Shown here: positions 1 through 8,562 of the stretch, piece after piece | Position numbering within the stretch: position 1 is the first letter of the stretch | Layout of the letters: each line of letters starts with the position of its first letter | Source of the DNA: Niabella ginsenosidivorans | Lineage (GTDB): Bacteria; Bacteroidota; Bacteroidia; Chitinophagales; Chitinophagaceae | Direction of reading: 5' to 3' | DNA: 64,000 bases | Assembly: GCF_001654455.1 (NCBI RefSeq) | Contig: NZ_CP015772.1 | Span: forward strand, 2,232,001-2,296,000 | Notes under the pieces: model-generated | Seen by the model: only the letters and a program-made list of their open reading frames with translations | The model's database searches: none | What the model was told of the DNA's origin: nothing | Made by a program: the position numbers and the translations under genes

Positions 1-51
1 ATGTTCTTTTAATGTCTGAAGGGTATTGAATATTTAAGACGGTAGTATTCC

Positions 52-1083
52 TTAATCTTTCCAAACATTCAGCCCCTCGCTGCAGTTGGCACAAATATCA
101 ATAGCGGCACGTCCAGATTTTAATGCTTTGCGGAACTGGTTGTATTGATGATTCTTCCAGATTTCCTTAAACGACTTATTTTTCAGATCCCCCAACCGGT
201 GCGTGGCATCTTTATCAAAACAGCAGGGAACCACCAGGCCGTCCCAGGTAATCACGTTGGAATGATGCATTTTCCAGCAACCGTTCTTAATCTTATTCTT
301 TGGTGAGTAAGTGCCGTCTGCATTTCGTTTATAGCGGCTATACCGGTTTATGGTAGGAATTAAATGATTCGGATCTTCCCGGTAGTCGTAAACCTGGGCC
401 GTTTTGAAACGCACTTCGTTCACTCCTACCTCTTTTGCAAGGCGTTTTATATCTTCTATCTGGTGCTGATTCGGTTTTACAACTAAAAACTGAAAAAAAA
501 CATAAGGGGTTTTGCTGTTTAGCTGTTTTTTCCATTTTACAATATTCCGGGCGCCTTCGATCACTTTATTGATATTTCCGCCTACCCGGTATTGCTGATA
601 AACGTCCTGCGTAGTGCCATCGATGGAAATGATCAGGCGATCCAGCCCGCTTTCAATAGTGCGCTTTGCCATTTCATCCGTTAAATAGTGCGCATTGGTA
701 CTGGTTGCCGTATATATTTTTTTGCCGGAGGCATATTTTACCATATCCAGGAAACCGGGATTCAAATAAGGCTCTCCCTGAAAATAAAAGATCAGGTAAA
801 GCAGCTCTTTGTGGATTTCGTCAATTGTTTTTGTAAAAAAGTCTTTCTCCAGCATTCCTTTGGGACGGGTAAAAGCCCTTAACCCGCTTGGACATTCAGG
901 ACAGCGTAAGTTACAGCTGGTAGTAGGCTCAAAGGAAATGGAAACCGGGTACCCCCATTGTACTGTTCCCAGGGGCAGCCGGTTTATATAATAGCTCATC
1001 CACACTTTAAAAGCATTCCAGGCCCTCCGGGGTGTAAACTTGCTGATCAAATTGGCACTATCATCCAGGTTGAATTTCGGCAT
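52..1083 (-). CDS. Radical SAM protein with SPASM-like C-terminus
   Basis: This 343-residue protein carries the radical SAM [4Fe-4S] motif CxxxCxxC at C57, C61 and C64 (TTSCNLRCPEC). A Cys-rich C-terminus, with GCWKMHH, VPCCFDKD and ICANCSEG, resembles a SPASM auxiliary-cluster domain. Such enzymes reductively cleave S-adenosylmethionine; SPASM members often modify peptides or sugars. No peptide substrate gene is visible beside it, so the substrate is unknown. The ATG at 1083 gives a normal N-terminus before the core barrel. It is followed, in its direction of transcription, by the window edge, and about 620 bases of non-coding repeat-containing DNA separate it from its upstream neighbour. 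The family call is firm; the function is open. Confidence 0.85.
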   Translation of the reverse strand: MPKFNLDDSANLISKFTPRRAWNAFKVWMSYYINRLPLGTVQWGYPVSISFEPTTSCNLRCPECPSGLRAFTRPKGMLEKDFFTKTIDEIHKELLYLIFYFQGEPYLNPGFLDMVKYASGKKIYTATSTNAHYLTDEMAKRTIESGLDRLIISIDGTTQDVYQQYRVGGNINKVIEGARNIVKWKKQLNSKTPYVFFQFLVVKPNQHQIEDIKRLAKEVGVNEVRFKTAQVYDYREDPNHLIPTINRYSRYKRNADGTYSPKNKIKNGCWKMHHSNVITWDGLVVPCCFDKDATHRLGDLKNKSFKEIWKNHQYNQFRKALKSGRAAIDICANCSEGLNVWKD

Positions 1084-1282
1084 GAAGCAAATTTATAAAA
1101 AACAATACATATCTGCTGGTACAGCTACCTTGTACACATATCTTTTGCTAACAGATATAAGCGTTTCTGATTATTATACGCTGCTTTTTCTTGTTTTTCA
1201 TCCGAATGTTCGGATTCCGGAACACAATTACGACTACTACAGCTAACCGGCTTTGCGGCCCGCCCGTTGAACCAACCGTTCG

Positions 1283-1306
1283 CCTGCCTGCCGAACGGCA
1301 GGCAGG
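1283..1306. repeat. Perfect inverted repeat (11-base arms, AA loop)
   Basis: The arm CCTGCCTGCCG at 1283-1293 is exactly complementary to 1296-1306, separated by AA. It would fold into a strong short hairpin. No T-run follows on either strand, so a classic intrinsic terminator is not supported; an interspersed palindromic repeat is more likely. Confidence 0.75.
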
Positions 1307-1394
1307 GACGAGCCGTTTTTAATAAGTTCGATTACTTACTTTTCTTTCTGATCCTTTTTGTTTGCCCAGAAAGGATCGCAAAAAGGGCAGCCGG

Positions 1395-1410
1395 TTCCGA
1401 AATTTCGGAA
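1395..1410. repeat. Perfect 16-base palindrome
   Basis: TTCCGAAATTTCGGAA at 1395-1410 reads identically on both strands. It lies in the same gene-free stretch as the 1283 inverted repeat. It could be a protein-binding site or part of a larger degenerate intergenic repeat; nothing in the sequence decides between these. Confidence 0.6.
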
Positions 1411-1705
1411 GGTTACAGCACAATTCCGGCAGGGCACTACTATCAGCTTTAGAATATAGTGGTGTGTTCCGCCACAATTGACCAACCCGGGAGGGCGGGA
1501 CGCTCGACTTTAGAATTTCTATGATTAGACCCAGGCAGCTTTACAGCTACCCGAAGTTAGGATATTTTGCCCGTCTCCTAAAGGCTAATTACAATTACAG
1601 TTACTACACGCTCCCTGATAATATGAGAAAATAATTGTGTGTACAGCGTAGCTGCGGGTACAGGCAGGAACAAGTGCATACAGCTATACCAGAAAAAGCA
1701 GCATT

Positions 1706-2782
1706 TTAGAGTGTTACCACCTGTCCGGTTCTTACCGCTTCATCACAGGCAAAGGCAATGCGCAGGCTGTTCACCGCATCATTCATATGATCTGTAAGAT
1801 CTGCATTATTGACAATTGCATTATAAAAATAGCGCTGTTGCCGGTTGCACAGCTCCTGGTGCCCCGGCTCATCGTTCATACTGATCCATTCATCTTTCTT
1901 TGTAAATACATCATTGGCGTCTACATCTGCATGGTGCAGCAAAACAGATTCGGTCTTTGTGTGCGCATCAATATTTGAGGAGGAGCCTGCTGCTCCTGCA
2001 TTCTTTGCAACAATGGAAACGGATCCTTTAGGGCCTATAACATCCTTCACAAAAAAAGCGGTCTCACTGATCATGGGGCCCCAGCCGGCCTCATACCAAC
2101 CAACAGAACCGTCCTCAAACCGGATCTGCAACTGGCCGTAATTATAATTTCCTTCCGGTACCTCCGGCGTAAGCCGTGCTCCTATTGCCGTTACCTGTAA
2201 AGGTTTTGACCGTGTCATCTGGCACATAACATCAATATAATGCACGCCACAGTCAACAATAGGGCTCATATTCGACAGGAATTTCTTATGTACCTGCCAT
2301 TCATGCCCGCTGCTTTGCTGGTTCAGGTTCATCCGCATGACCAGGGGTTTTCCCAAACCTGCCGCCAGCTCAATAAATTTTTTCCAGGAAGGATGGTGCC
2401 TTAAAATATAGCCGATCACCAGTTTCCGGTTATGCTTTTTTGCAGCCTGCACCACACGCTCTGCCCCTGCAACCGAATCTGCAAGCGGTTTTTCAATAAA
2501 AACATCGCATCCCGCTTCTATAGCTTTGATGGCATACGCCTCATGCGTATCCTGGTAGGTGGCTATACAAACGGCATCCGGCGCAGCCAGTTCCAACGCT
2601 TCATAAAAACCGGAATACAAGGGGTAATCTGCATTCAATTGCTGATTCAGTGCTGCGTTACTGTTTCCCCTTGAAACCAATCCCACAATCTCAAATTCGC
2701 TCATCTGGTGATAGGCCGCTGCATGCGAACTGCCCATATGACCACATCCCACCACCAATACACTGATTTTATTTTTCCCCAT
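1706..2782 (-). CDS. Gfo/Idh/MocA family oxidoreductase
   Basis: The 358-residue product begins with a Rossmann NAD(P)-binding motif, VLVVGCGHMGSSHAAAY (residues about 9-25). The family's substrate-side motif appears as FIEKPLADS, the EKP lysine being the usual catalytic or cofactor-contacting residue. Length matches the family. These enzymes oxidise or reduce sugars, inositols or similar polyols using NAD(P). No signal peptide is visible, so it is probably cytoplasmic. It is divergent from the aldehyde dehydrogenase gene with a 359-base gap between them. The exact substrate cannot be deduced; the neighbourhood gives no sugar pathway on this side of the window. Confidence 0.9.
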   Translation of the reverse strand: MGKNKISVLVVGCGHMGSSHAAAYHQMSEFEIVGLVSRGNSNAALNQQLNADYPLYSGFYEALELAAPDAVCIATYQDTHEAYAIKAIEAGCDVFIEKPLADSVAGAERVVQAAKKHNRKLVIGYILRHHPSWKKFIELAAGLGKPLVMRMNLNQQSSGHEWQVHKKFLSNMSPIVDCGVHYIDVMCQMTRSKPLQVTAIGARLTPEVPEGNYNYGQLQIRFEDGSVGWYEAGWGPMISETAFFVKDVIGPKGSVSIVAKNAGAAGSSSNIDAHTKTESVLLHHADVDANDVFTKKDEWISMNDEPGHQELCNRQQRYFYNAIVNNADLTDHMNDAVNSLRIAFACDEAVRTGQVVTL

Positions 2783-3141
2783 AACTAATAAAACAATTTT
2801 TGCAGGTGCCCAAACTTACATGAAATTTTCCAATCCCGGTTTCATAAAAGACGGGATGAGGATTTTATATGCAAGCGAAATTCATTACAGTCCGACAAAA
2901 AAAGCATTGTGTTTTCGGGGAAACCTTTCGGTCTGATTAAAATGTCACTTTCGTATAAGAAATTTTTTCTGGTTAAAACAGCTATACATTTTTCAGGAGA
3001 CGCATATCAGGACTTCTTATCAAGAGCATTTCTCTTTTGTATTAAAAGCTGCCGGCTCTTTATGGCTGTTTATGGCTTTGTGGTATTTAACTCATCCAGA
3101 CAGCTAATTTTTCGTAAATTTCGAGATCAAATAAGCACATT
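2783..3141. other. Divergent intergenic region
   Basis: About 360 bases between the divergently transcribed oxidoreductase and aldehyde dehydrogenase genes; it presumably carries both promoters. A TTTG at 3077-3080 and TA-rich elements at 3105-3122 lie upstream of the dehydrogenase start, but their spacing does not fit the Bacteroidota consensus well, so no promoter is assigned. Confidence 0.5.
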
Positions 3142-4665
3142 ATGGATTTTTTAAAGAAGTTAAACCTGAAAAAAGAAAACAAAGGCACCTGTACCGGCAC
3201 GGAATGGCAGGGTAAAGTTACTGACGGCATTTCTTCTTATACACCCGTTGATGCAAGCCTGATCGGATCAGTAAGTTTAACTACAAAAAAAGAATATGAG
3301 CTGGTGGTAAAAAAGGCGCAGGCCGCATTCCTTGAATGGCGTCAATGGCCTGCCCCCCGTCGGGGAGAAATTGTGCGCCAGATCGGCGAAGCCCTGCGTA
3401 ACAATAAAGAATACCTTGGAAGACTGGTATCCTATGAAATGGGCAAAAGCCTGCAGGAAGGCTGGGGAGAAGTACAGGAGATGATCGATATCTGTGACTT
3501 TGCTGTGGGGCTGAGCCGGCAGTTGTATGGCCTAACCATTCACAGTGAGCGGCCGGGCCACCGGATGTATGAGCAATACCATCCGCTAGGGATTGCGGGC
3601 ATCATTACCGCATTTAATTTTCCTGTGGCTGTCTGGAGCTGGAACACAATGCTGGCACTGGTTTGCGGTGACACCTGTATCTGGAAGCCTTCAGAAAAAA
3701 CACCGTTATGTGCAGTAGCCTGTCTGCAGATCGTTTCAGGGGTCTTTAAAGAAAACAAGGTACCGGAGGGTGTGTGCAATCTTATTTCGGGTGCCAGGGA
3801 AGCTGGTGAATGGCTGGCAAAAGACAGCAGGATCGCATTAGTAGCTGCTACCGGTTCAACAAGAATGGGCAAAGCTGTAGCGGCTATGGTAGCCGCAAGG
3901 CTTGGAAGGTCACTGCTGGAACTGGGCGGCAACAATGCCATCATTATTTCAAAAGACGCCGATCTTAACATTGCAGTATCGGGCGCGCTTTTCGGAGCGG
4001 TAGGCACTGCCGGACAGCGGTGCACAACAACCCGCCGATTGATTGTTCATGAGGCCGTATATGAAACCGTTAAAAAGAAACTGAAGCATGCCTATGCCCA
4101 GCTAAAGGTAGGCGATCCGCTGAACCCCGCAAATCATGTAGGGCCTTTAATTGATAAAGAAGCGGTTCAACTGTACCTGAATGCCATTACTGCCTGTAAA
4201 AAAGAGGGCGGCAGATTCCTGGTGGAAGGGGGTGTATTAGAAGGGAAGGCTTATAAAAGCGGCTGTTATGTAAAACCGTGCATTGCAGAGGTCAAGGCCG
4301 GTTTTAAGATAGTAAAAGAAGAAACGTTTGCCCCTATACTGTATCTGATAAAATACAAGGACCTGGATGAAGCTATTGCAATACAGAATGATGTACCCCA
4401 GGGGCTCTCATCGGCTATAATGACCCTGAACTTAAGAGAAGCAGAACAGTTCCTTTCACATGCCGGAAGCGATTGTGGCATTGCCAACGTAAACATTGGC
4501 ACTTCCGGAGCCGAAATCGGCGGGGCATTTGGTGGTGAAAAAGAAACCGGTGGCGGACGCGAAAGCGGCAGCGATGCCTGGAAAAATTATATGCGCCGCC
4601 AGACAAATACTATTAATTACAGCACAGCACTTCCCCTGGCACAGGGTATCAAATTCACTATTTAA
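3142..4665 (+). CDS. Aldehyde dehydrogenase, ALDH7 / aminoadipate-semialdehyde type
   Basis: This 507-residue NAD(P)-dependent aldehyde dehydrogenase shows the catalytic cysteine in GTAGQRCTTTRR (C294) and the general-base glutamate in LLELGGNN (E260). The C-terminal IGTSGAEIGGAFGGEK and the GGGRESGSDAWK segments are typical of the ALDH7 group, which includes L-2-aminoadipate-semialdehyde (piperideine-6-carboxylate) dehydrogenase of lysine degradation. No signal peptide is present, so it acts in the cytoplasm. It appears monocistronic: a 37-base stem-loop at 4681-4717 follows the stop codon. The class is confident; the precise substrate assignment rests on C-terminal similarity only. Confidence 0.9.
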   Translation: MDFLKKLNLKKENKGTCTGTEWQGKVTDGISSYTPVDASLIGSVSLTTKKEYELVVKKAQAAFLEWRQWPAPRRGEIVRQIGEALRNNKEYLGRLVSYEMGKSLQEGWGEVQEMIDICDFAVGLSRQLYGLTIHSERPGHRMYEQYHPLGIAGIITAFNFPVAVWSWNTMLALVCGDTCIWKPSEKTPLCAVACLQIVSGVFKENKVPEGVCNLISGAREAGEWLAKDSRIALVAATGSTRMGKAVAAMVAARLGRSLLELGGNNAIIISKDADLNIAVSGALFGAVGTAGQRCTTTRRLIVHEAVYETVKKKLKHAYAQLKVGDPLNPANHVGPLIDKEAVQLYLNAITACKKEGGRFLVEGGVLEGKAYKSGCYVKPCIAEVKAGFKIVKEETFAPILYLIKYKDLDEAIAIQNDVPQGLSSAIMTLNLREAEQFLSHAGSDCGIANVNIGTSGAEIGGAFGGEKETGGGRESGSDAWKNYMRRQTNTINYSTALPLAQGIKFTI

Positions 4666-4680
4666 AATTGTTAAAAAAAT

Positions 4681-4717
4681 ATACGATGCAACGGATCCCT
4701 CATCCGTTACATCGTAT
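4681..4717 (+). terminator. Stem-loop after aldehyde dehydrogenase gene
   Basis: ATACGATG at 4681-4688 pairs with 4710-4717, and the inner ACGGAT at 4691-4696 pairs with 4702-4707, giving a long two-part stem with a CCCTC loop. It starts 15 bases after the stop codon. There is no T-run downstream on the plus strand (an A-run precedes it), so it is either a non-canonical terminator or an mRNA 3' stabiliser. Confidence 0.5.
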
Positions 4718-4821
4718 CCTGAAAGGAAACTGACCCGGAAAAGTATTCTTTAAGAAATTCTTAATACAGGAAGCTTTATTTTCGCGTCTTTTTATTATAA
4801 GAAAACCCAATAATAGAACAC

Positions 4822-6489
4822 ATGAAGAAATTGTTGAAGAACGCCGGGTTAGTCACATTAGCGTTGGCAACTGCTCTTGGAGGTTTTGCGCAATCTGCAG
4901 GTACTATTCCGGAAGGATGGCATTTAAAAGACCTTAAAACAGATGGTTATTATGGACTTAGCCTGGATAAAGCTTATGAATTCCTGAAATCAAAAAACAG
5001 ACAAAGCACTCCTGTTATTGTTGGAATAGTCGATTCCGGTATTGACACCACCCATGAAGACCTGCAATCCGTTTTATGGATCAACAAAGAAGAAATTCCC
5101 GGAAACGGCATTGATGATGACAAAGACGGATACGTGGATGATGTGCATGGCTGGAACTTCCTGGGCAGCAAAGACGGAAAAGAAAATGTGACAAAGGATT
5201 CCTATGAAGCGGCGCGTGTATACTGGGGCCTGAAAAGCAAATATGAAAATAAGACAGAGGAGCAGGTACCAGCAGCAGACAAGGAAGAGTACAGGATGTG
5301 GGCCCGTGCAAAGGCTGAAGTATTTAAAGAAGACGGCGCACAGGATGATCTGATCCTGCGGTCAATGAAACTGATCCGGATGGGCGATGAGACCATTCGC
5401 TTTGATCTGAAGAAAGAGGTGTACAGTTGCAAAGACCTTGTCAATTACAATCCCACAACTGTTAATGCCAGTAATACCAGATCATTTCTTCTGAGCGTAT
5501 GCAGCGCAAACGACAATAATGAGATCACCAACAGGGAACTGCTGGATCAGATGGATAATGATATTGAAAAGATCAATAACAGAAAGCAGGCCCCCAAAAA
5601 TTACAGGGACAGCATTGTCAAGGACCATTACGGGGATATTAATGATAAATATTATGGCAATAATAACCTTACTGTTAATGCCGATGCACCCCTGCACGGC
5701 ACCCATGTTGCAGGGATCATTGGAGCAGCGAGGAATAACGGAAAAGGGATGAATGGCGTTGCGGATAATGTGCAATTAATGAGTGTACGCGCGGTTCCGG
5801 ATGGAGACGAGCATGATAAAGATATTGCCCTGGGGATCCGCTTTGCGGTGGACCATGGTGCCCGTGTCATTAACATGAGCTTTGGCAAGTCCTATTCTCC
5901 GGAAAAAAGATGGGTGGATGATGCCGTAAAATACGCAGTAAGCAAAGGGGTTTTACTGGTGCATGCGGCCGGCAATGACAGCCAGAACAATGATTCCACT
6001 TATAATTTTCCTTCTGCCTATTACCTGGATAAAACGCGCCCTGCCACCTGGATCACTGTGGGTGCCAGCGGCCCTAATGAACAAAGCGGCATTGTAGCCA
6101 GCTTCTCCAATTACGGCAAAAAAGAAGTAGATGTTTTTGCACCTGGTGTAAAGATATATTCCACACTCCCGCTCGGCAACCGTTATGGTAATGAGCAGGG
6201 CACCAGCATGGCTTCCCCCGTGGTTGCAGGGCTTGCTGCGCTTATTATGAGCTATTACCCGGATCTTACAGCGTTGCAGGTAAAGGAGATCATTGAAAAA
6301 TCTGTAGTGAAACCAACAGAATGGGTTACCAATCCCGGCACAGGCGCTAAAGTGCATTTATCTGATCTTTGCGTTACCGGCGGTATTGTAAATGCTTATG
6401 AAGCGGTAAAGCTGGCAGATACCTATAAAGCTGCCGGCGGAAGTAAGACCGTTCCGGGCAAAAAAGCACGTTCTAAAAAGCATAAATAA
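4822..6489 (+). CDS. Secreted S8 (subtilisin-like) serine peptidase
   Basis: A 555-residue subtilase with an N-terminal signal peptide (KNAGLVTLALATALGGFAQS). The catalytic triad is visible: Asp71 in VGIVDSGIDTTHE, His292 in LHGTHVAGIIGA and Ser462 in GTSMASPVVAG. The roughly 220 residues between Asp and His are much longer than in secreted subtilisins and form an insertion rich in charged residues. The C-terminus is basic (KKARSKKHK). It is probably exported to the periplasm or surface and degrades or processes proteins. A hairpin with a T-rich tail follows. The family and active site are certain; the substrate is not. Confidence 0.93.
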   Translation: MKKLLKNAGLVTLALATALGGFAQSAGTIPEGWHLKDLKTDGYYGLSLDKAYEFLKSKNRQSTPVIVGIVDSGIDTTHEDLQSVLWINKEEIPGNGIDDDKDGYVDDVHGWNFLGSKDGKENVTKDSYEAARVYWGLKSKYENKTEEQVPAADKEEYRMWARAKAEVFKEDGAQDDLILRSMKLIRMGDETIRFDLKKEVYSCKDLVNYNPTTVNASNTRSFLLSVCSANDNNEITNRELLDQMDNDIEKINNRKQAPKNYRDSIVKDHYGDINDKYYGNNNLTVNADAPLHGTHVAGIIGAARNNGKGMNGVADNVQLMSVRAVPDGDEHDKDIALGIRFAVDHGARVINMSFGKSYSPEKRWVDDAVKYAVSKGVLLVHAAGNDSQNNDSTYNFPSAYYLDKTRPATWITVGASGPNEQSGIVASFSNYGKKEVDVFAPGVKIYSTLPLGNRYGNEQGTSMASPVVAGLAALIMSYYPDLTALQVKEIIEKSVVKPTEWVTNPGTGAKVHLSDLCVTGGIVNAYEAVKLADTYKAAGGSKTVPGKKARSKKHK

Positions 6490-6507
6490 AAGATTTTTTG
6501 TTATGGC

Positions 6508-6549
6508 AAGAGGCTGTTTCCATATATTTGGGCAGCCTCTTTGGTTTTC
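6508..6549 (+). terminator. Intrinsic terminator after S8 peptidase gene
   Basis: AAGAGGCTG at 6508-6516 pairs exactly with CAGCCTCTT at 6533-6541, followed by a T-rich tail (TGGTTTTC). It sits 18 bases after the peptidase stop codon and separates that gene from the signal peptidase gene. Confidence 0.65.
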
Positions 6550-6637
6550 AGTACCTTCAATTGTTAATTCTGAACCATAAAAGGCCATATTGTAACCCGT
6601 TTACAATAAATTTGTCTGATTAAAATTTTTTGAATCG

Positions 6638-8179
6638 ATGCCGTTGCACCACTTAATTGTTATTTACTTAATAAGTACCCTCTTAGTATTCCTTCCTTCT
6701 TTTGGTTTAGCGCCTTTGTTTAAAAAAGCAGGGCAGGCATCCTGGAAAGCCTATATACCGTTTTATAACACCTGGGTAATGCAGGATATTGCTCAAAGGC
6801 CCAGGCATTGGGTTTTCTGGCAGTTTATTCCGGTGGTGGGCTGGTTTATTACCCCAGGGATCTTTATTGAATTTGCAAAAGTTTTTTGCCGGTTTTCCTT
6901 TTTAGACCACTTGTGCGCTTCATTATTTGCACCGTTTTATTTTCCATGGCTTTCCAGGAACAAGGATGCCCGCTTCATTGGGCCGGAAGGGGTAAAAAAG
7001 CATCAGAAGCCTGGCTGGCGTGAATGGGTGGATGCAGCCATCTTTGCAGTAGTTGCTGCTACCCTGATACGCGTTTTTATTTTTGAGGCCTATGTGATCC
7101 CGTCCAGCTCCATGGAAAAAACATTGCTGATCAATGATTACCTGTTTGTAAGTAAATTCAGCTATGGCCCCCGCATACCCAATACTCCTTTATCAGTGCC
7201 CTTTGTGCACAATTATCTTCCGGGAAGTTCCCTGAAATCTTATTCCACATTAATACAGCTACCCTATATCCGTTGGTTTGCATCGCCTGTAAAAAGAAAT
7301 GACTGCGTGGTATTTAACTTTCCTGAAGGCGATACCGTGGTAAACCGGCCCGACTTTCAGTCTGCCGTTCCCTACTACTACCTGGTGCGGCAGTTTGGCA
7401 GGGATAAGGTTCTGGAAGACCCGCAGTTTCAGCCATTGGCCATTCATCCGGTCGATAAGACCGACAACTACATCAAACGGTGCATTGGCATAGCAGGAGA
7501 CTCTTTAAGGATCATTGATGGCATCGTGTATATTAATAACCAGCCGGGGTTCGTGCCTCCCACTTCTGCTACTTTTTATTATTTCCGCACAAAAAATAAT
7601 GTAGCCGTTGATGCAGACTTCCTGAAAGAGTCCGGTATCCGCCTGAACATGGAAAGCAGCGACCCCGATTTTACAGCGGCCGGTAATGGCAGCTATAAGA
7701 TCAATCTTTCCTTATCTGAGCTGGATATACTGAAGAAACTGACCGTAATAGACCCTAACAGTATCACCAGAGAGCTATACCCTGCCGGATATGCAGAACC
7801 ACAGGTATTTCCTTTTGATACGCTGCATTTTAAATGGAACCGGGATAATTTCGGGACCATCTGGATCCCGAAGAAGGGTGCTACCATTACCTTAACCCCT
7901 CAGAACATTGCATTATACCGCAGGGCGATACAGGTGTACGAAAAGAATACGCTTGTCGAAAATCCTGATGGAACCTATATTATCAATGGTGCAGCCACTA
8001 ATAAGTATACTTTTAAAATGGATTATTACTGGATGATGGGCGACAACCGCCATAAATCGCAGGACAGCCGTTATTGGGGCTTTGTACCGGAGGATCATGT
8101 GGTGGGTAAAGCCGCTATGATCTGGTTCAGTTATGAAAACGGTCCAAGATGGAGCCGGTTCTTTAAAATTATCAGATAA
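6638..8179 (+). CDS. lepB: Signal peptidase I with extended N-terminal membrane region
   Basis: A 513-residue type I signal peptidase that removes signal peptides from exported proteins at the outer face of the inner membrane. The catalytic serine is in PSSSMEKTLL (Ser158), the general-base lysine in NYIKRCIG (Lys280), and the conserved GDNR-type box is MMGDNRHKSQDSRYWG near residue 470. The first 130 residues hold hydrophobic segments (LIVIYLISTLLVFLPSFGLA and a second near residue 65) absent from short bacterial enzymes, and a long insertion separates Lys280 from the GDNR box. A candidate -7 element TAAATTTG lies at 6607-6614. It is the last gene before tRNA-Asp. Confidence 0.92.
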   Translation: MPLHHLIVIYLISTLLVFLPSFGLAPLFKKAGQASWKAYIPFYNTWVMQDIAQRPRHWVFWQFIPVVGWFITPGIFIEFAKVFCRFSFLDHLCASLFAPFYFPWLSRNKDARFIGPEGVKKHQKPGWREWVDAAIFAVVAATLIRVFIFEAYVIPSSSMEKTLLINDYLFVSKFSYGPRIPNTPLSVPFVHNYLPGSSLKSYSTLIQLPYIRWFASPVKRNDCVVFNFPEGDTVVNRPDFQSAVPYYYLVRQFGRDKVLEDPQFQPLAIHPVDKTDNYIKRCIGIAGDSLRIIDGIVYINNQPGFVPPTSATFYYFRTKNNVAVDADFLKESGIRLNMESSDPDFTAAGNGSYKINLSLSELDILKKLTVIDPNSITRELYPAGYAEPQVFPFDTLHFKWNRDNFGTIWIPKKGATITLTPQNIALYRRAIQVYEKNTLVENPDGTYIINGAATNKYTFKMDYYWMMGDNRHKSQDSRYWGFVPEDHVVGKAAMIWFSYENGPRWSRFFKIIR

Positions 8180-8236
8180 ACGGCAGAAGCCGGCAGCACT
8201 ATTTTTATTGAAAATCAGAAAAAATAGTTTAAAAAT

Positions 8237-8267
8237 TTTGCGGGCAATCGTTCAACAACTATATTTG
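8237..8267 (+). promoter_or_regulatory. Bacteroidota-type promoter for tRNA-Asp
   Basis: TTTG at 8237-8240, a 19-base spacer, and TATATTTG at 8260-8267 match the TTTG/TAnnTTTG promoter pattern of the Bacteroidota primary sigma factor. The -7 element ends 25 bases before the mature tRNA 5' end. Confidence 0.75.
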
Positions 8268-8292
8268 CACTCCCAACGGAAAAATGGTTCAA

Positions 8293-8366
8293 GGATCGGT
8301 AGTTCAGTTGGTTAGAATGCCGCCCTGTCACGGCGGAGGTCGCGGGTTCGAGTCCCGTCCGGTCCG
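8293..8366 (+). tRNA. tRNA-Asp (anticodon GTC)
   Basis: The 74-base cloverleaf has acceptor arms GGATCGG (8293-8299) and CCGGTCC (8359-8365) with discriminator G8366, an anticodon stem CCGCC/GGCGG around anticodon GTC at 8327-8329, and a T-arm GCGGG-TTCGAGT-CCCGT. The 3' end is duplicated at 51003-51016, marking this gene as the integration site of the downstream element. The gene stays intact because the element supplies an identical 3' end. Confidence 0.97.
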
Positions 8367-8441
8367 CAAAAAAGGATTATCAGCAATGATGATCCTTTTT
8401 GCTTTTTACCCTACTTTACTTTTAAGGGGCTGACTTTCAAA
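8353..8441 (+). repeat. attL: left direct repeat of the integrated element
   Basis: These 89 bases are identical to 51003-51091. The repeat begins in the T-arm of tRNA-Asp, includes its 3' end and the hairpin behind it, and continues into element-like sequence. Similarity continues less perfectly up to the integrase start. The actual crossover core is likely the tRNA part (8353-8366); the rest is shared because a related integrase relic lies beyond attR. Confidence 0.88.
8368..8405 (+). terminator. Intrinsic terminator after tRNA-Asp
   Basis: AAAAAGGAT, an ATCA/TGAT inner pair and ATCCTTTTT form a hairpin ending in a T-run. It lies 1-2 bases after the tRNA and is present again at 51018-51055 as part of the att duplication. 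Confidence 0.75.
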
Positions 8442-8453
8442 GTCTCATAACAA

Positions 8454-8522
8454 AATCCACTGAGAATCTTTACTACCTTTAAAACAGCTTAACAATTTTA
8501 AAAAGTAGACCAAAAGTAGACC
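8454..8522 (+). promoter_or_regulatory. Candidate integrase arm sites, left inner end
   Basis: AATCCACTGAGAATC at 8454-8468 recurs inverted with one mismatch at 50972-50986. AGTAGAC occurs twice 11 bases apart at 8504-8521, and the same doublet (AGTAGAC-4-AGTAGAC-CT) recurs at 50936-50955 inside the right end. Paired sites one helical turn apart flanking both att cores are what arm-type binding sites of a tyrosine integrase or its directionality factor look like. Function is inferred from position only. Confidence 0.45.
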
Positions 8523-8562
8523 TGATTTCAGGCTACTCAAGTCGATTAAAATTGTTCAGGTT

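Larger units (their letters stand above)
1084..1705. other. Non-coding intergenic region with palindromes
   Basis: About 620 bases without a convincing gene. It contains a perfect 11-base inverted repeat at 1283-1306, a perfect 16-base palindrome at 1395-1410, and a stretch around 1335-1390 in which GATCC/GGATC and CTTTTTG/CAAAAAG face each other. This composition resembles interspersed intergenic repeats of Bacteroidota chromosomes more than decayed coding sequence. Small open frames here lack any recognisable protein character. Confidence 0.6.

Noticed and set aside
4681-4717. Stem-loop as a riboswitch
   Set aside because: It follows a stop codon, is simply palindromic and resembles no known riboswitch fold.
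5519-5888. Frames opposite or overlapping the S8 peptidase gene, and similar ones in other genes
   Set aside because: They are shadows of strong genes, without start context or protein-like composition.
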